In this document: in pieces, positions 47,850-58,331 of the stretch
How the letters are laid out: every line of letters starts with the position of its first letter
Position numbering within the stretch: position 1 is the stretch's first letter
Assembly: GCA_004835665.1 (NCBI GenBank)
Contig: RBKR01000002.1
Span: forward strand, 434,001 to 498,000
DNA: 64,000 nucleotides
Source: Phoma sp. XZ068
Lineage: Eukaryota > Ascomycota > Dothideomycetes > Pleosporales > Didymellaceae
Direction of reading: 5' to 3'
The notes under the pieces: generated by a model
What the model was told of the DNA's origin: nothing
The model's input: only the letters and a program-made list of their open reading frames with translations
Databases searched by the model: none
Program-made: the position numbers and the translations under genes

Positions 47850-50113
47850 GAGGATAGTTGCATGGATTTAAAGATCTGGAGGGAGGGAGGGGGAGGCAAA
47901 TGAGCCTTAAACGAGTGAATTGGTAGTAGAAAAATGCTATGGAGGAATTGGAGACGCATCGAGAGTGGTGCTCAAACTCTTTTGTGATTTGTGCACGCGT
48001 GGACCACTACCTTCTCCCAGTCTACGCAAAATGGAAACGCTTTGTGCACAAGCTCGGGGAGAAGACCAAGAGCGCACAGATGAGAGTCCGTATCACATTA
48101 GTCATGACGAGACAATAATCACACTTCTTCAGATCAACAGCGGCGACCGAATAAGGAGAAGCAGTCCATCATGCGTGGGAGGACGATAGTAATAATCAAG
48201 TCACTGGCTTGTCGTCACCAGTTCGATCCTTCCTTTACAAACGTAGATGAAGCAGCCAATAGAACGAATGCCGTCGGTATCAGGAACAAGTCAAGCGCCA
48301 ACCTAACGTGCGGAAGGCGTGACTGCCGTCCACCGCTGCTGCCTCGAACTAAATCACAACCTCAGCCCTACATATCCATATATCTGTGGACCCCTTCTTT
48401 GTCTTCTTCTTCGTCTGTGCTTCGAACCACTCTTACTGCCTCAGGAAAAGATGGGCCCTGTCACCGACCAGTCCAGTCCATACAAAACCCGCCCACCTCG
48501 CCCTTGTTACCAGCATGATCCCGCCTGCAGCCTCTCTTATTCACACGACGCCTGTCTGACCGGACGTGAGAGGTCGCTCCATCTTTAACAGTTGCAGTCT
48601 CTTACACCTTCTCCACCACGTCATCTAGACGGCAGATCTCATGCCGACCAGATCAGCAGTGTCTATCATCGGCTGTTCATCGGTACCTTACGAACCCAAG
48701 GAAACTCTGACGTTTCACACCCCGTTTTACGCAAGATCATGCTCACCCAACCTCACAAATTTCGGCTCACGTCGAGGTTCAATATTGCCAGAGCCTTGGA
48801 CATGACTACGACGCATGCCATGCTTTGTGAACAACCGACAGATGCACGAGAGAAGCGGCTATCGACTCGTCAGCTGCTGCACGCATGGACCGGAAATGCT
48901 TTTTCTTGTCAGATGCAGTCGTAATGGTTGGCGAGGAAATGCTCCGACCTGCTCGCCCTGGTTTATGAAAAGTGAGGCTGCCGGTGACGGTTGCGGCGTC
49001 GCGAGCCAATCTCGGCTGTGCTCTCCATTTCGGCTAACCGCATGCGCGGCTCGGAATGAGATGCCTGCAGCTCGCCCTCCGCTCAGAAGCTGCGACCATG
49101 ACTTTTGACAGCCACCGACGAGGCGCTACTGCGGCTCCGGCAGCTTCTCTGACCGTGGTTGAGCTGCGGGTAACCAGCGGTGTGGTGCCAGGACGTCCTG
49201 TTTCGCAGCTTCACACTTTCAAGTGCCCCGAGCAACGGGTCGCGAACGCCCCAGCGCCCTCTGTCGTGCTGTAGTGATCGGCTCCGCGTATCAGAGATTG
49301 GAATTGGCTGGTGCACATCTTAAGATACGGGCAGGGCATAAGCACTGGACGGCTCCTTGTTCTGCTTGTTCCCTCCTTTTCCTCCAAAGTAATGCAAGGG
49401 CTGACCCTCTGACTTCAGCCTCTTTCACAACCAGCAAAACAGCTCTGTCCCCAGGAACGAGTCAGACGTTGTTTGAATTCCGCAACACACCTTGCAGCAG
49501 TCTCACACCTTGCCGCAGCATATCCGCTACCTTCAGTAGTATCCGCTTGTCTGTCTCTCTGCTTCTGTCTCCTTTGGCTCTGTTTCGTTTTCGCTTTGCT
49601 TTTCCTGCAAAGCTGCACTGTTACGAAGCCGTCTCATCAAGCTTCCGCAAACGTCGTTGTGTTCAGTTAGCACAACTGACCTCTTTGTCCTCCCTTCTAC
49701 TATGTCAACATCACACAAGCCCTAAGACTTGCGTCCGAAAGATCCTCCAGATCTACCATTGACTTGGGCACATGCTAAAAGGTACACCTTAATCAAGCGC
49801 ACAGCCGCACCTTGCAAGCCTGACTCGCATCTGTCTCGCTGGTTCATGCGGGAGCCCGCGGCTTCTGTCAAACATACCGCGAACACGTTTTCAGCTTGCA
49901 TCTTGCAAACGCCCTGTCTTGTATGGTTTGGTCGCTGACTTGTCGCAGTTCGCGCTTGCAGCAACACATGCGCTTCGTGAGCGTTCGCCTCTCCAAGACT
50001 TATCTTCACCGCTGCACCCTCTTGCCAGTAGCACGCCTAGTTCAGGGGTTTTGACGTATGAAAGCGTCGTTTACTACAAGTTAACCGTGGCCTACTTTCC
50101 CCCGCAAGAAGAC
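47850..50113. other. Gene-free stretch with long pyrimidine-rich leader
   Basis: About 2.3 kb. Short frames (e.g. 48319-48588 and 49223-49762) have no domain. From about 49350 to 49730 the + strand is rich in C/T (many CTTTT, TCTCTC and CTGTCTC runs), typical of a long 5' UTR or promoter of the Tcp11-like gene. The coding frame of that gene is open back to ~49919 but without an ATG, so a 5' exon or UTR extends here. Confidence 0.45.
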
Positions 50114-52131
50114 ATGGGAACCCAGACACCCAAAGCTGCAGGCAGCAACCCTTCCACCCTCATATCTACTGAGCATAGTTATGCTGTGCGACCCCCTGTG
50201 GAAAGGAAGAGGACTTCATCGGTATCGTCATGGCATGGACCACTCACCAGTCGCGAGGCACAACCGCCTGAGGAAAGACATCATGCTGGGTACGACAAGA
50301 GGCGGAGGGAGCAGTATGCTGTACAGCCTACACGATCACCATCGACCTCACCGCCGCCAACTCCAGACATCCCAGGACAGCTTGCTGAGCTGATCACTAC
50401 TATGATCCCGGGTACAGAAGGAGAAGAGCTAGCTGAGGCATTTCGCAAAGGCTCAGACCTACCACCCATCACACGACAGTCATTGAGCGAACTCGACATT
50501 CAAAACATCATCGGGAACATCAAGTTACGACACGACGTTAACTTTGACCGCGATCTAAGCTTCCGACCCAATCTTGATGGCGCAAAAGGGCAAGAGAAGG
50601 TCAAGACAGCACAGAGGTACTGGAGGGCGTTGGTGGCAGAATTGGAACTTTACAGCCGACTATTTCGAGGATCACCACCACTGCAAGAGACAGACACTAG
50701 CGACTGGCCAACCATTCTCCGGCACGCTGAGCGACGTATTCCGAAGATCTTCCAGACAATTCGGGATGTGCTGAAGAGTTTGGTTCCCGACCGCGACCAC
50801 TCAAGAGTAGACGAGCATCTGGATGTGGCGATGTTGATGCAACAGATCGAGAGGGGGATATGCGATCTTGTAGGCCTATCTGAGTGGATTTCATGTCTTC
50901 TAAAGGAACATTGTGCACCGATGAGGGACGAATGGGTCGACAAGATGGTATCCTACACCAGGACAGGCGTGACACAGAACAAGCCAGAGAGCATCATCAA
51001 AGGTCTATGTGAGCTGCTGGGGATACTCGAGTCGATGAAATTGGTAAGCTGCGTTTGAGATTCGAGATTGCACAATTTTAACATCAACAGGACGTCGCAA
51101 ATCATCAGATCCGGAACCTCAAGACCCTCTTGATCGAGGATACAGTCAACTTCGAGACACACTACCATCTAGAAAGACTCGTCAACGGCCGAGCACGAGT
51201 CAGTATCGAAACTGCACAAAGTTGGTATCACTCTGCAACTGAAGAGTTTACTCCACTTTGCAATAGCCAGCGAGAGTCTTCGCGCATTGATCTCGAGGTG
51301 TTTGTCCGTGGCGTTACAGCCGCACTATTCGGCAAAGATGGTCGATCTGAGCTCTCAGATGCGATGTACCTCGACACCGACCGACTCCAGATGATCAAAG
51401 CAGAAATAGAGGATAACGTCTTCTTCGAAGTGTGCCTAGATTTGTTCGCAGCTTTACTTAAGCAGTTCGGTTATCAAGGGCCGGGCCTGTCCACTACGCG
51501 CCAGCAACTCGTGTCTGCGCTCACAGCAATCATGGGAGAGTCGAACGTCGGCTACGGACCACACCAGTGGATGGCCAACTCTGAGGCCCTGTCATTGGAG
51601 ATTCTGAGGCAAGCGTCCACTCTTGCTGGCCGAGCTACAACGTACGATCACGATACTCTATCGAGCGCAAACCAGCACCTGCAACACCTGTTCTTCAGCA
51701 CGTTCACAACCCAGGCACGCAATCTTGAAGCTGCCGTGCTGCCCGTTATCCTGTCTACAATTGAGAAATACAACCACTCATCACCTATGGAACTATTCAA
51801 CAATCTCGTTCCAACGACAACACCTGCCACACTTCCATCTACACACCATACACAATCGTTTACTACCGATACGTTTTCCTCTCACCGTCTTCTTCATCCG
51901 GATACTCGCAAGCTTTCCGACATTGCGAATCGCATCTCTCACATCATCATCCTGCATTGGCGCGTCTGGAGTAAAATTGCATATATTCAAGACGACACGA
52001 CCGCACCGCAGGCTCCAACTGCACCAGCCACTCATGCCCCCAACGTCCCCGGCCCGTCTAGTATGAGGACTGGCGAGGCTGCAGAAGCATACGAAGAGGC
52101 GCATACTACCCACCAAACACCTTCACAGTGA
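50114..52131 (+). CDS. Tcp11/Sok1-family regulatory protein
   Basis: Exons 50114-51043 and 51091-52131 give 656 aa. The N-terminal ~90 residues are disordered and Ser/Pro-rich (SPSTSPPPTPDIPGQ). The rest is an all-helical T-complex-11 domain, shown by FRKGSDLPPITRQSLSELDIQNII, RHDVNFDRDLSFRPN (the conserved early motif), EVRD-type helices around IFQTIRDVLKSLVP, MQQIERGICDLVGLSEWI, HCAPMRDEWVDKM, and RNLKTLLIEDTVNFETHYHLER in the second exon. Yeast Sok1 of this family can bypass loss of the cAMP-dependent kinase, and mouse Tcp11 affects sperm cAMP signalling; the biochemical activity is unknown. The C-terminal tail is Ala/Pro/Thr-rich. It faces the sulfide:quinone oxidoreductase tail to tail. 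Confidence 0.85.
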
Positions 52132-52508
52132 CATCGCCGCTTCTCATTTTCTTTCCGACATATAAAAGCATCAGCGCAACGGCGTTTTGGTGTATTCTCG
52201 TTTATCACGATACCACTTCCTGTACAAGACAGCATTATTGCGTATAACCTAGAGGATAGGGCAAGCATCAGCCAGCATCAACGCTCGGATCTCTTTATTA
52301 CCTGTTTCAGCGATACACCATGCATTGATCGGTGTTCGGAGTCCACACACAATTTGGACAAACTGTAGACTAACTACAACACCTCAGGTAGTCAACTTAG
52401 GATAGGAAATTTAATCAAACTCATTCTGATCTCTACTGTCCGTCTGTGTTGTGTACATGGTATATAACTTTTCCGTCCCGTGCGCGACCTGTCAAATTGT
52501 AGCAATCT
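52132..52508. other. Convergent 3' intergenic
   Basis: 3' flanks of the Tcp11-like gene (plus) and SQR (minus). TATAAAAG at ~52161 and AT-rich patches near 52400-52480 likely belong to the transcript ends. No other feature seen. Confidence 0.5.
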
Positions 52509-53831
52509 CTACTTCATAAACCCCTTGGGTCCTCCCCACTGGCCCTTGACCATGTAGTTTTGGTACACCCAGGGGAAGAAGTCCTTCTTGAGGTAGTAAA
52601 ACGCCTTACGCGGCACACCCTGATCGAGACCTAGAATCCGCCCAAATGTCTCTTTGGGCACACCGCCGTACTTGAATTCAGCGAGCAAGACTTCCTTCTC
52701 GCCCGTCGTCAGCGGGCACGATGTATACCCGTCATAATCCGCATTCAGCTCCTGCTGCGTATTCTCTAGCGAGCGCAAAACATTAGACACCAGGATCGGC
52801 GCCTGCGCAGTCACAGCCGCAGCCGTCTTAGACGTCGGCAACGACGACGCGTCGCCAGCCGACCACACGTTGGCGTACTTCTTGTGTCGCAGTGTCGCAT
52901 TGTCAACGTCGACGTAGCCCGCTGCATCGGCCAGCGCGCTCTCCTTGACCACGGCGTGCGGCCCCATCTTCGGCACCGCGTGCAGCAGGTCGAATTTCCG
53001 CTGCACTTTCTCCCCCGTGCCGGTCTGGAACGTCGCTGTCTGGCCGTCGATGGAGATCAGATCGTGCGCGAAAAGACCCTCGATGCCGCGCTCCACGCGC
53101 AGCTTCTCCAGCGCCGCGGCGTACTTGGGCACGCCGAACATGGTTGGTAGACCCGTGGCGAAGGCGATGTTGATGGGCGACGAGGAGTCATTCTTCTTGT
53201 ACAGGCCGGCGTTCGACCAGCGGTCCCATGCTAGCCACATTACCTTTTGCGGGGCGCCGGCGCATTTGATGACGCCTGCGGGCTGTGTGAAGATGGCTGT
53301 GCCCTTTGTGAAAGCGGAGATGTCGCGGTGCGCCTTGTCGCATGTCTCGTAGGTGTAGACTGTGGAGACGTTGGATGAGGAGTCGGCGAGGGCTTCTGGC
53401 AGACCGGCGATGCTGGAGGTGTCGACCTTAATACCAGGGACGACAATCAGGTGCTCGTAGTTCAGCTTGTCGCCGTTGCCGAGGGTGATGCTGTTGTCCT
53501 CGGGGGTAAAGCTGCCGACATTGTTGGCGTAGAATTTGAGCTTAGGGTCGAGGATTGGGGCGAGTGGCTTCTTCAAGTCTTCCTTGTTCTTAAGGCCGCC
53601 GCCAACGAGTGTCCATCCGGGCTGGTAGTGGTGGTACTCGGCTGGGTCGACGACAGCAATATCTTCGGCCTTGAACTTTCCGGTGCGCAGCAACTGGTGA
53701 GAGATTGATGATCCCGCTGCTCCAGCGCCAACTACGACAATCTTGTGGTTTCGTGATGCCGTGTTAACTGTTGCAAAAGTACGAGCTGAAGCCTTCTTCG
53801 CCATCTGGCACGTGACGCGGCTGCTGAACAT
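52509..53831 (-). CDS. Mitochondrial sulfide:quinone oxidoreductase
   Basis: A single exon of 440 aa from the ATG at 53831. The frame continues 59 codons farther upstream but has no ATG there. The N-terminus (MFSSRVTCQMAKKASARTFA) is a mitochondrial presequence. The FAD-binding GAGAAG sits at residues 35-40, followed by the family mark VVDPAEYHHYQPGWTLVG. Both redox cysteines used in the sulfide relay are present: GVIKCAGAPQK (~190) and GYTSCPL (~370). The second FAD contact appears as ANVWSAGDASSLPTSKTAAAV. It oxidises sulfide to sulfane sulfur (persulfide) and passes electrons to ubiquinone on the inner membrane; S. pombe Hmt2 is the classical fungal member. The C-terminus (FFPWVYQNYMVKGQW) fits the membrane-associated tail. 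It is divergent from an ETHE1-type persulfide dioxygenase, the next enzyme of the route. Confidence 0.94.
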   Translation of the reverse strand: MFSSRVTCQMAKKASARTFATVNTASRNHKIVVVGAGAAGSSISHQLLRTGKFKAEDIAVVDPAEYHHYQPGWTLVGGGLKNKEDLKKPLAPILDPKLKFYANNVGSFTPEDNSITLGNGDKLNYEHLIVVPGIKVDTSSIAGLPEALADSSSNVSTVYTYETCDKAHRDISAFTKGTAIFTQPAGVIKCAGAPQKVMWLAWDRWSNAGLYKKNDSSSPINIAFATGLPTMFGVPKYAAALEKLRVERGIEGLFAHDLISIDGQTATFQTGTGEKVQRKFDLLHAVPKMGPHAVVKESALADAAGYVDVDNATLRHKKYANVWSAGDASSLPTSKTAAAVTAQAPILVSNVLRSLENTQQELNADYDGYTSCPLTTGEKEVLLAEFKYGGVPKETFGRILGLDQGVPRKAFYYLKKDFFPWVYQNYMVKGQWGGPKGFMK

Positions 53832-54508
53832 GTTGGGCTTTGGTGGTAGCTTCCTCTTGAGATAAATTTCAAAACTTCGACTTCCTAAAAGTTCAAAACT
53901 GGCTCTTCCTCTGCTCTTCCGATAACGTCTCCCACTTGGATCCAAATCTTTGAAAGTGTTTGCTGAGAAATCGCAAACAAGGAGCTGTAGATTTTGACCC
54001 TCGATCACGTCTTACGCGCTAAAATCTAGCGTCACCGCAATTGGCTCCTCTTCGCCTTGTTCTTTTTCTCCGCAAACTTACGACCATCAGTCGAGAAGCT
54101 CGACCCCTGAATGTTCGGAACATCGGCCTTGTGGTATGATGTTCTCGGGTCGTCGGTGAATCATCGCCGTGTTGGTGGTGTGGGTGCACATTCTCCGCGA
54201 GCTTCCGTCTCAAGCGACGTCGCCGAACTATTAAGCAACGTCGCCGACGCAGGGCACAGCACATGATGCTGAGCAGGATATCTCGTACAAAGCATGCAAA
54301 TAAGCTGTCTACGAACCCGTCCCGTGATGCGAGATGCGTTCAATTCGCTGCCAACGACGGCCATCTGGAGGTGGGTCGCCGACAACGACGTCGTGAGGTA
54401 ATGGACCCTGAAGTCGTAGTCAAATTGGTGACTCTCGAGCGATTGATACTTAACGTATCGCATAGCACCAATAAGTTCTGACTGCCAAACGTTATTCAAC
54501 CCCAAGTT
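53832..54508. promoter_or_regulatory. Shared intergenic of the sulfide-oxidation pair
   Basis: 677 bp between the start codons of SQR (minus) and the persulfide dioxygenase (plus). It probably holds both promoters and leaders. Short frames in it have no character. Two copies of CGTCGCCGA occur near 54218-54247, with related CGACGACG/CGACGTCG repeats near 54350-54395; their role is unknown. Confidence 0.45.
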
Positions 54509-55669
54509 ATGACCACTTTACGGTCCACTCCGCTAAACATTCTTAAAACATCCACAAGGCTTCCAAGGTTAACACGGACATATACATCGCAGTGTGCGCG
54601 TACACTGTCAGGCGGTACACATCCAGAACGTATCAGTCTCAGACAAATTTGTCTGCAAGAAGATTCCGCGTTGCAAAACCCTTTGAGGAAGCCGACTTCA
54701 TATTCGACAGCTGGTCTGCAGTCCCAGCACTTGAAAGCTCAACCATATCAACGGGAACAGATGGCTACCAGCATGACACACGAGCCTGTCGTCGAACCTG
54801 TCTTCGAGTCTGCAACAGGAACATTCCAGTATATTGTTGCCGATCCCTCCAGCAGAGCTGCTGTCATCATCGACCCAGTCTTGGACTTCGAACCTGCTAC
54901 GCTAGCCATCACCACCAAATCAGCTGATGCTCTACTTGAATTCGTAGCCAAGAAGGACTTTAAAATCCAGTACATCCTCGAGACACACGCTCATGCCGAC
55001 CACTTGAGCGCTGCATCGTATCTTCAACAAAAACTCAGTCGAAGTCAAGGACTTCGGCCAATGATTGGGATCGGGAAGCGTATCGACAAAGTACAGGCGA
55101 TGTTTGGAAAGCGATACGGCGTACCTGCGGAAGAGTACGAAGTGGTCTTTGACAAACTCTTCGAGGATGACGAGGTCTTCAATATCGGTGCGCTAGAAGC
55201 CACTGCCATCCACCTCCCCGGCCACACCCCCGATCATCTCGGCTACAAAATTGGAGACAACGTGTTCTGCGGAGACTCCATTTTTCACGCGGATATTGGT
55301 ACAGCGCGCTGCGATTTTCCTGGTGGCAGTGCTGCAGATCTTTGGGCTTCAGCTCAGAAGATGCTGAGTATGCCAGATCACACCAAGATTTGGACTGGGC
55401 ATGACTACCCACCGAAAGGACGAGCGGAGCCGGTCGCCAGTTTGACTGTAGGCCAGCACAAAGAGCAGAATAAACATGTCATGGCTGGTAGGGCGAAGGA
55501 TGAGTTTGTTGCGATGCGTAGTCAAAGGGATGCGGCTCTGGGTCCTCCAAGACTGCTGCATCCGTCGCTACAGATCAACATTCGTGGTGGGAAGCTGCCG
55601 GCCCCAACAGAAGCGGGACAGAGGCTGTTACATCTTCCATTACGGCTCGATGGTATGAATCTTGAGTGA
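54509..55669 (+). CDS. ETHE1-type persulfide dioxygenase, mitochondrial
   Basis: A single exon of 386 aa. The first ~90 residues are Arg/Ser/Thr-rich without early acids, suiting a mitochondrial presequence, and are longer than in animal ETHE1. The catalytic metallo-beta-lactamase-fold domain follows: YILETHAHADHLSAA (~158, HxHxDH), LPGHTPDHLGYKIG (~237), VFCGDSIFHAD (~253) and WTGHDYP. The iron ligands expected for persulfide dioxygenases (His, His, Asp) are all visible, and the GTARCDFPGGSAADLW segment is typical of this group rather than of glyoxalase II. It oxidises glutathione persulfide to sulfite. The C-terminal ~60 residues (LHPSLQINIRGGKLPAP) match the bacterial Blh/ETHE-like type. 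It is divergent from SQR and convergent with the HET gene, 91 bp away. Confidence 0.92.
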   Translation: MTTLRSTPLNILKTSTRLPRLTRTYTSQCARTLSGGTHPERISLRQICLQEDSALQNPLRKPTSYSTAGLQSQHLKAQPYQREQMATSMTHEPVVEPVFESATGTFQYIVADPSSRAAVIIDPVLDFEPATLAITTKSADALLEFVAKKDFKIQYILETHAHADHLSAASYLQQKLSRSQGLRPMIGIGKRIDKVQAMFGKRYGVPAEEYEVVFDKLFEDDEVFNIGALEATAIHLPGHTPDHLGYKIGDNVFCGDSIFHADIGTARCDFPGGSAADLWASAQKMLSMPDHTKIWTGHDYPPKGRAEPVASLTVGQHKEQNKHVMAGRAKDEFVAMRSQRDAALGPPRLLHPSLQINIRGGKLPAPTEAGQRLLHLPLRLDGMNLE

Positions 55670-55760
55670 TTCGATGCGGTGCAGCGTGTTCCAGGTCGAG
55701 GCTTCGTATTAGCGCAACGATTGATTTCGTTAAAATCGCATTCAGATGCAAATTGAACTC

Positions 55761-57815
55761 TCAGCTCAAAATGAAATCCTCGAAGTTTCTTTCGGTCTTC
55801 CAAAACTCTCTTGCGTGGTGTTCTCTCTCTTCGTTCATATGTATCAAGCCATGCACCCAAATCGGACCCAGAAGCTTGTAGCTGTCAAGATTGTCGCTCA
55901 CTTGCATTGGTCTCAACAGGAATGGGCACCAGAACTCCGGAAGGACACAAATCACATCACCCACCTGCGTGAGTGTGGGGCCGCTACCTATGTAGCCTGT
56001 TCCTGTAACGAACAGCGTCCGTGGGCATTTGTTCCAAAGCAGATCTTCGAGACTCTCTTCGACGGACTCTGAGCTCTCAGAACCGCTAGCTGCTACATCC
56101 GGTAATCCAGGTGGCAGGCCTTTTCGCCATTCTATGTCTATGTTTTCACCTGGCCATTGTGGTGAGGAACGCGAGTACGATCCTATGGTCAGATTGTGTA
56201 GTTTATCTTCGACCAAATTGACGATGTGATCAACTTCAGGGGTGTAGAACAACACGGTTCTGATGGCCGAACGTCGGATATCGCTGGTATCTAATGGCTG
56301 TTCTAAGTTGCGCTTGCTCAATGCCAGGTTCACAATACGATCGACTACTTCAGCCAAGTCGTGTGACTGGCCCGAATAAGCTTTGATATCTGTCACTCGA
56401 TCAAACATGGCAGCTTTTACAGCAATCCTGGCGGCATCAATTACCCGGAAGCGGTAGGGTAATTCCAATGTGACCTTCTCGGGTACTCTGCGCAGAAGAT
56501 TGAGGGTATCCAGATCCGTGGTGGTCCAGTCGAGAGCCCAGGTCGGCGATGCGTCGTCTATGTTCTTCCTGTTGGCCAATCCACAATATTTTAAAGGTTC
56601 AGGGCCATATTGCGCGAGAAGGTACAAGGTGGTTTGTTGAAAAAGTTCAGTGTGCGGTATCGTATAGTCTATAGTTATGGCATTTCGGTCTTCAGCAATC
56701 ATCATTCCATGTAAGGCGTAAACACGGTCATGGGGTATAGTAGTTTTTAGAGCTGACCTATCGCTTGAGATGATCGAGACATATGCAAGGCTGACTCCTT
56801 TCTTTCCTTCAGCCTTATAAATTGCACTGAGCCAGACAACTGCTGGTAATTCTAGCGGAGAAGGCTGCAGTGGATAGAAAAGGTCCCAAAGTGCCAGTTC
56901 TATATCCTTGGACTTAGACCGCACGTGGAACAGGAACGCATTTATGCAGTCAATGACCGCAAATGCTGCTTCGGCTTCACTCCACTGTATTTGGTCACAG
57001 CCACACATCAAGTAAGCTGATCGCGCTAGGCTTAGTTCCTGCATGATCCACAACCGTGTCCAGTAGCGCTTCCGCATAAGAAGCATGATGGAGCCGACAG
57101 TCGCCCTGGGACCAATTTGAACGAGGTATCTAAGGACAGTCCGCGAGAATGTCTCTTGCTGGGCCGGAGGCATAGACGACATTCCTGGGTCATCCACTCG
57201 CCGGATGTTTAGCTCTCCCGCTACGTTGGCTACGCGTCTCAAGCTTTGTATCCCATGCCTACTCATGTCATCTTCAATTCCGAGCCATGCAATGGTAATA
57301 TCAGCATCTCGGAAAATCTGTCCCATCCTCTGTACTTGTCTACCCTTTTCCTCGTCATCTCGCTGATTGATACATAGTGCATCGGCCCAGATCATTTGGA
57401 TGTCGCCATTCTCTCTAATCTGTAGTAACGCATCTGCCAAATTCTTCGTAACTTGTACTTCCTGGTCGTTTACACAGACTATTCGTGTATCTGTTGGATC
57501 GCCCCAGGCATAAGAGAGCGCTGCGTACGAAGGCAAATTGTCGAACGAGCACACGACTAGTCTACATGCGAAGCAAGGCTGTACGCTTTTACTGCATGAG
57601 ATAATTTCCAACATCCTAATTTCGTTCTGAGAGTTGTTCAAAGGCGTATAGAGAGGTTCAGCTGCGCCTTTGCATGCCTCCTGCGGGACGAGGCTGGGGT
57701 TGTTCAGGCTGAGGTCAAGTAACACCGCTGAAGCCATGGGGAAAAGACTGAGGTAGTGCAGGGTTGTTCCGAAGTGAATATTACCAGATACAAACGTGCG
57801 TACAAAGCGTCGCAT
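55761..57815 (-). CDS. HET-domain (heterokaryon incompatibility) protein
   Basis: A single exon of 684 aa. The HET domain is at ~90-230, with its three blocks visible: LPSYAALSYAWGDPTD, IQMIWADALCINQRDDEEKGRQVQRMGQIFRDADITIAWLG and the later SPTWALDWT segment. The N-terminus is a short unconserved lead with a hydrophobic patch. The C-terminal half is a helical region of unknown fold, and the last ~60 residues contain LFVTGTGYIGSGPTLTQVGDVICVLPEFWCPFLLRP, the usual end of stand-alone HET proteins. Such proteins can trigger cell death on fusion of unlike hyphae; many family members have other or no known roles. No NACHT or ankyrin domain is present. It is convergent with the persulfide dioxygenase and divergent from the MFS gene by ~0.5 kb. 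Confidence 0.93.
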   Translation of the reverse strand: MRRFVRTFVSGNIHFGTTLHYLSLFPMASAVLLDLSLNNPSLVPQEACKGAAEPLYTPLNNSQNEIRMLEIISCSKSVQPCFACRLVVCSFDNLPSYAALSYAWGDPTDTRIVCVNDQEVQVTKNLADALLQIRENGDIQMIWADALCINQRDDEEKGRQVQRMGQIFRDADITIAWLGIEDDMSRHGIQSLRRVANVAGELNIRRVDDPGMSSMPPAQQETFSRTVLRYLVQIGPRATVGSIMLLMRKRYWTRLWIMQELSLARSAYLMCGCDQIQWSEAEAAFAVIDCINAFLFHVRSKSKDIELALWDLFYPLQPSPLELPAVVWLSAIYKAEGKKGVSLAYVSIISSDRSALKTTIPHDRVYALHGMMIAEDRNAITIDYTIPHTELFQQTTLYLLAQYGPEPLKYCGLANRKNIDDASPTWALDWTTTDLDTLNLLRRVPEKVTLELPYRFRVIDAARIAVKAAMFDRVTDIKAYSGQSHDLAEVVDRIVNLALSKRNLEQPLDTSDIRRSAIRTVLFYTPEVDHIVNLVEDKLHNLTIGSYSRSSPQWPGENIDIEWRKGLPPGLPDVAASGSESSESVEESLEDLLWNKCPRTLFVTGTGYIGSGPTLTQVGDVICVLPEFWCPFLLRPMQVSDNLDSYKLLGPIWVHGLIHMNEEREHHAREFWKTERNFEDFILS

Positions 57816-58331
57816 CTATTACAGACGAATGTAATGGTGTGAGAGCGGAACTCCAGGCTGAGGGGTAGAAGTCGTGTCAGCGGCAGGAAGCATGGCAGCT
57901 AAGCACGCTGCAAGTGCCACAGATCGACGCAGGCAGCCTTACAACAACAAGACGGACCGATGTTAATCCTGGACTCCTGCAGTTGACCTTGTCTGACCTA
58001 ATAGGACAGCGGGCTCTGCGCGAGTAGATGCAGCCTGTTCTAATGTCTAGGTAAGTACTGTTGGAAGCTTCCATTGGGCAGAGAGTGGTAGCGAAAACTT
58101 TCTGACCAGGAATTTCCATGGCAATATCAAAAAAGAAATCCTCAACTATGATGCCCTGATATTCGTCCAAGTGGAAGACGCCAGCAACAGAACGAAGCAG
58201 AGGAGTTCTTAGCAGATCAGTGGCAGCCTAACCCCATCCGCCCGCCCGCGAAACCGGCGCCCATCTAATCAGATTTTTCGATTGACGACTCCAACATCAC
58301 CCCGCATATCCAGGGTCTCTTGGCCAACGAA
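57816..58331. other. Intergenic between divergent HET and MFS genes
   Basis: About 0.5 kb containing both promoters. I see no distinct TATA box or repeat; short minus-strand frames have no character. Confidence 0.5.

Noticed and set aside
53832..54008. N-terminal extension of SQR
   Set aside because: The frame is open for 59 codons but begins with GTG and has no ATG; the ATG at 53831 gives a good mitochondrial leader.
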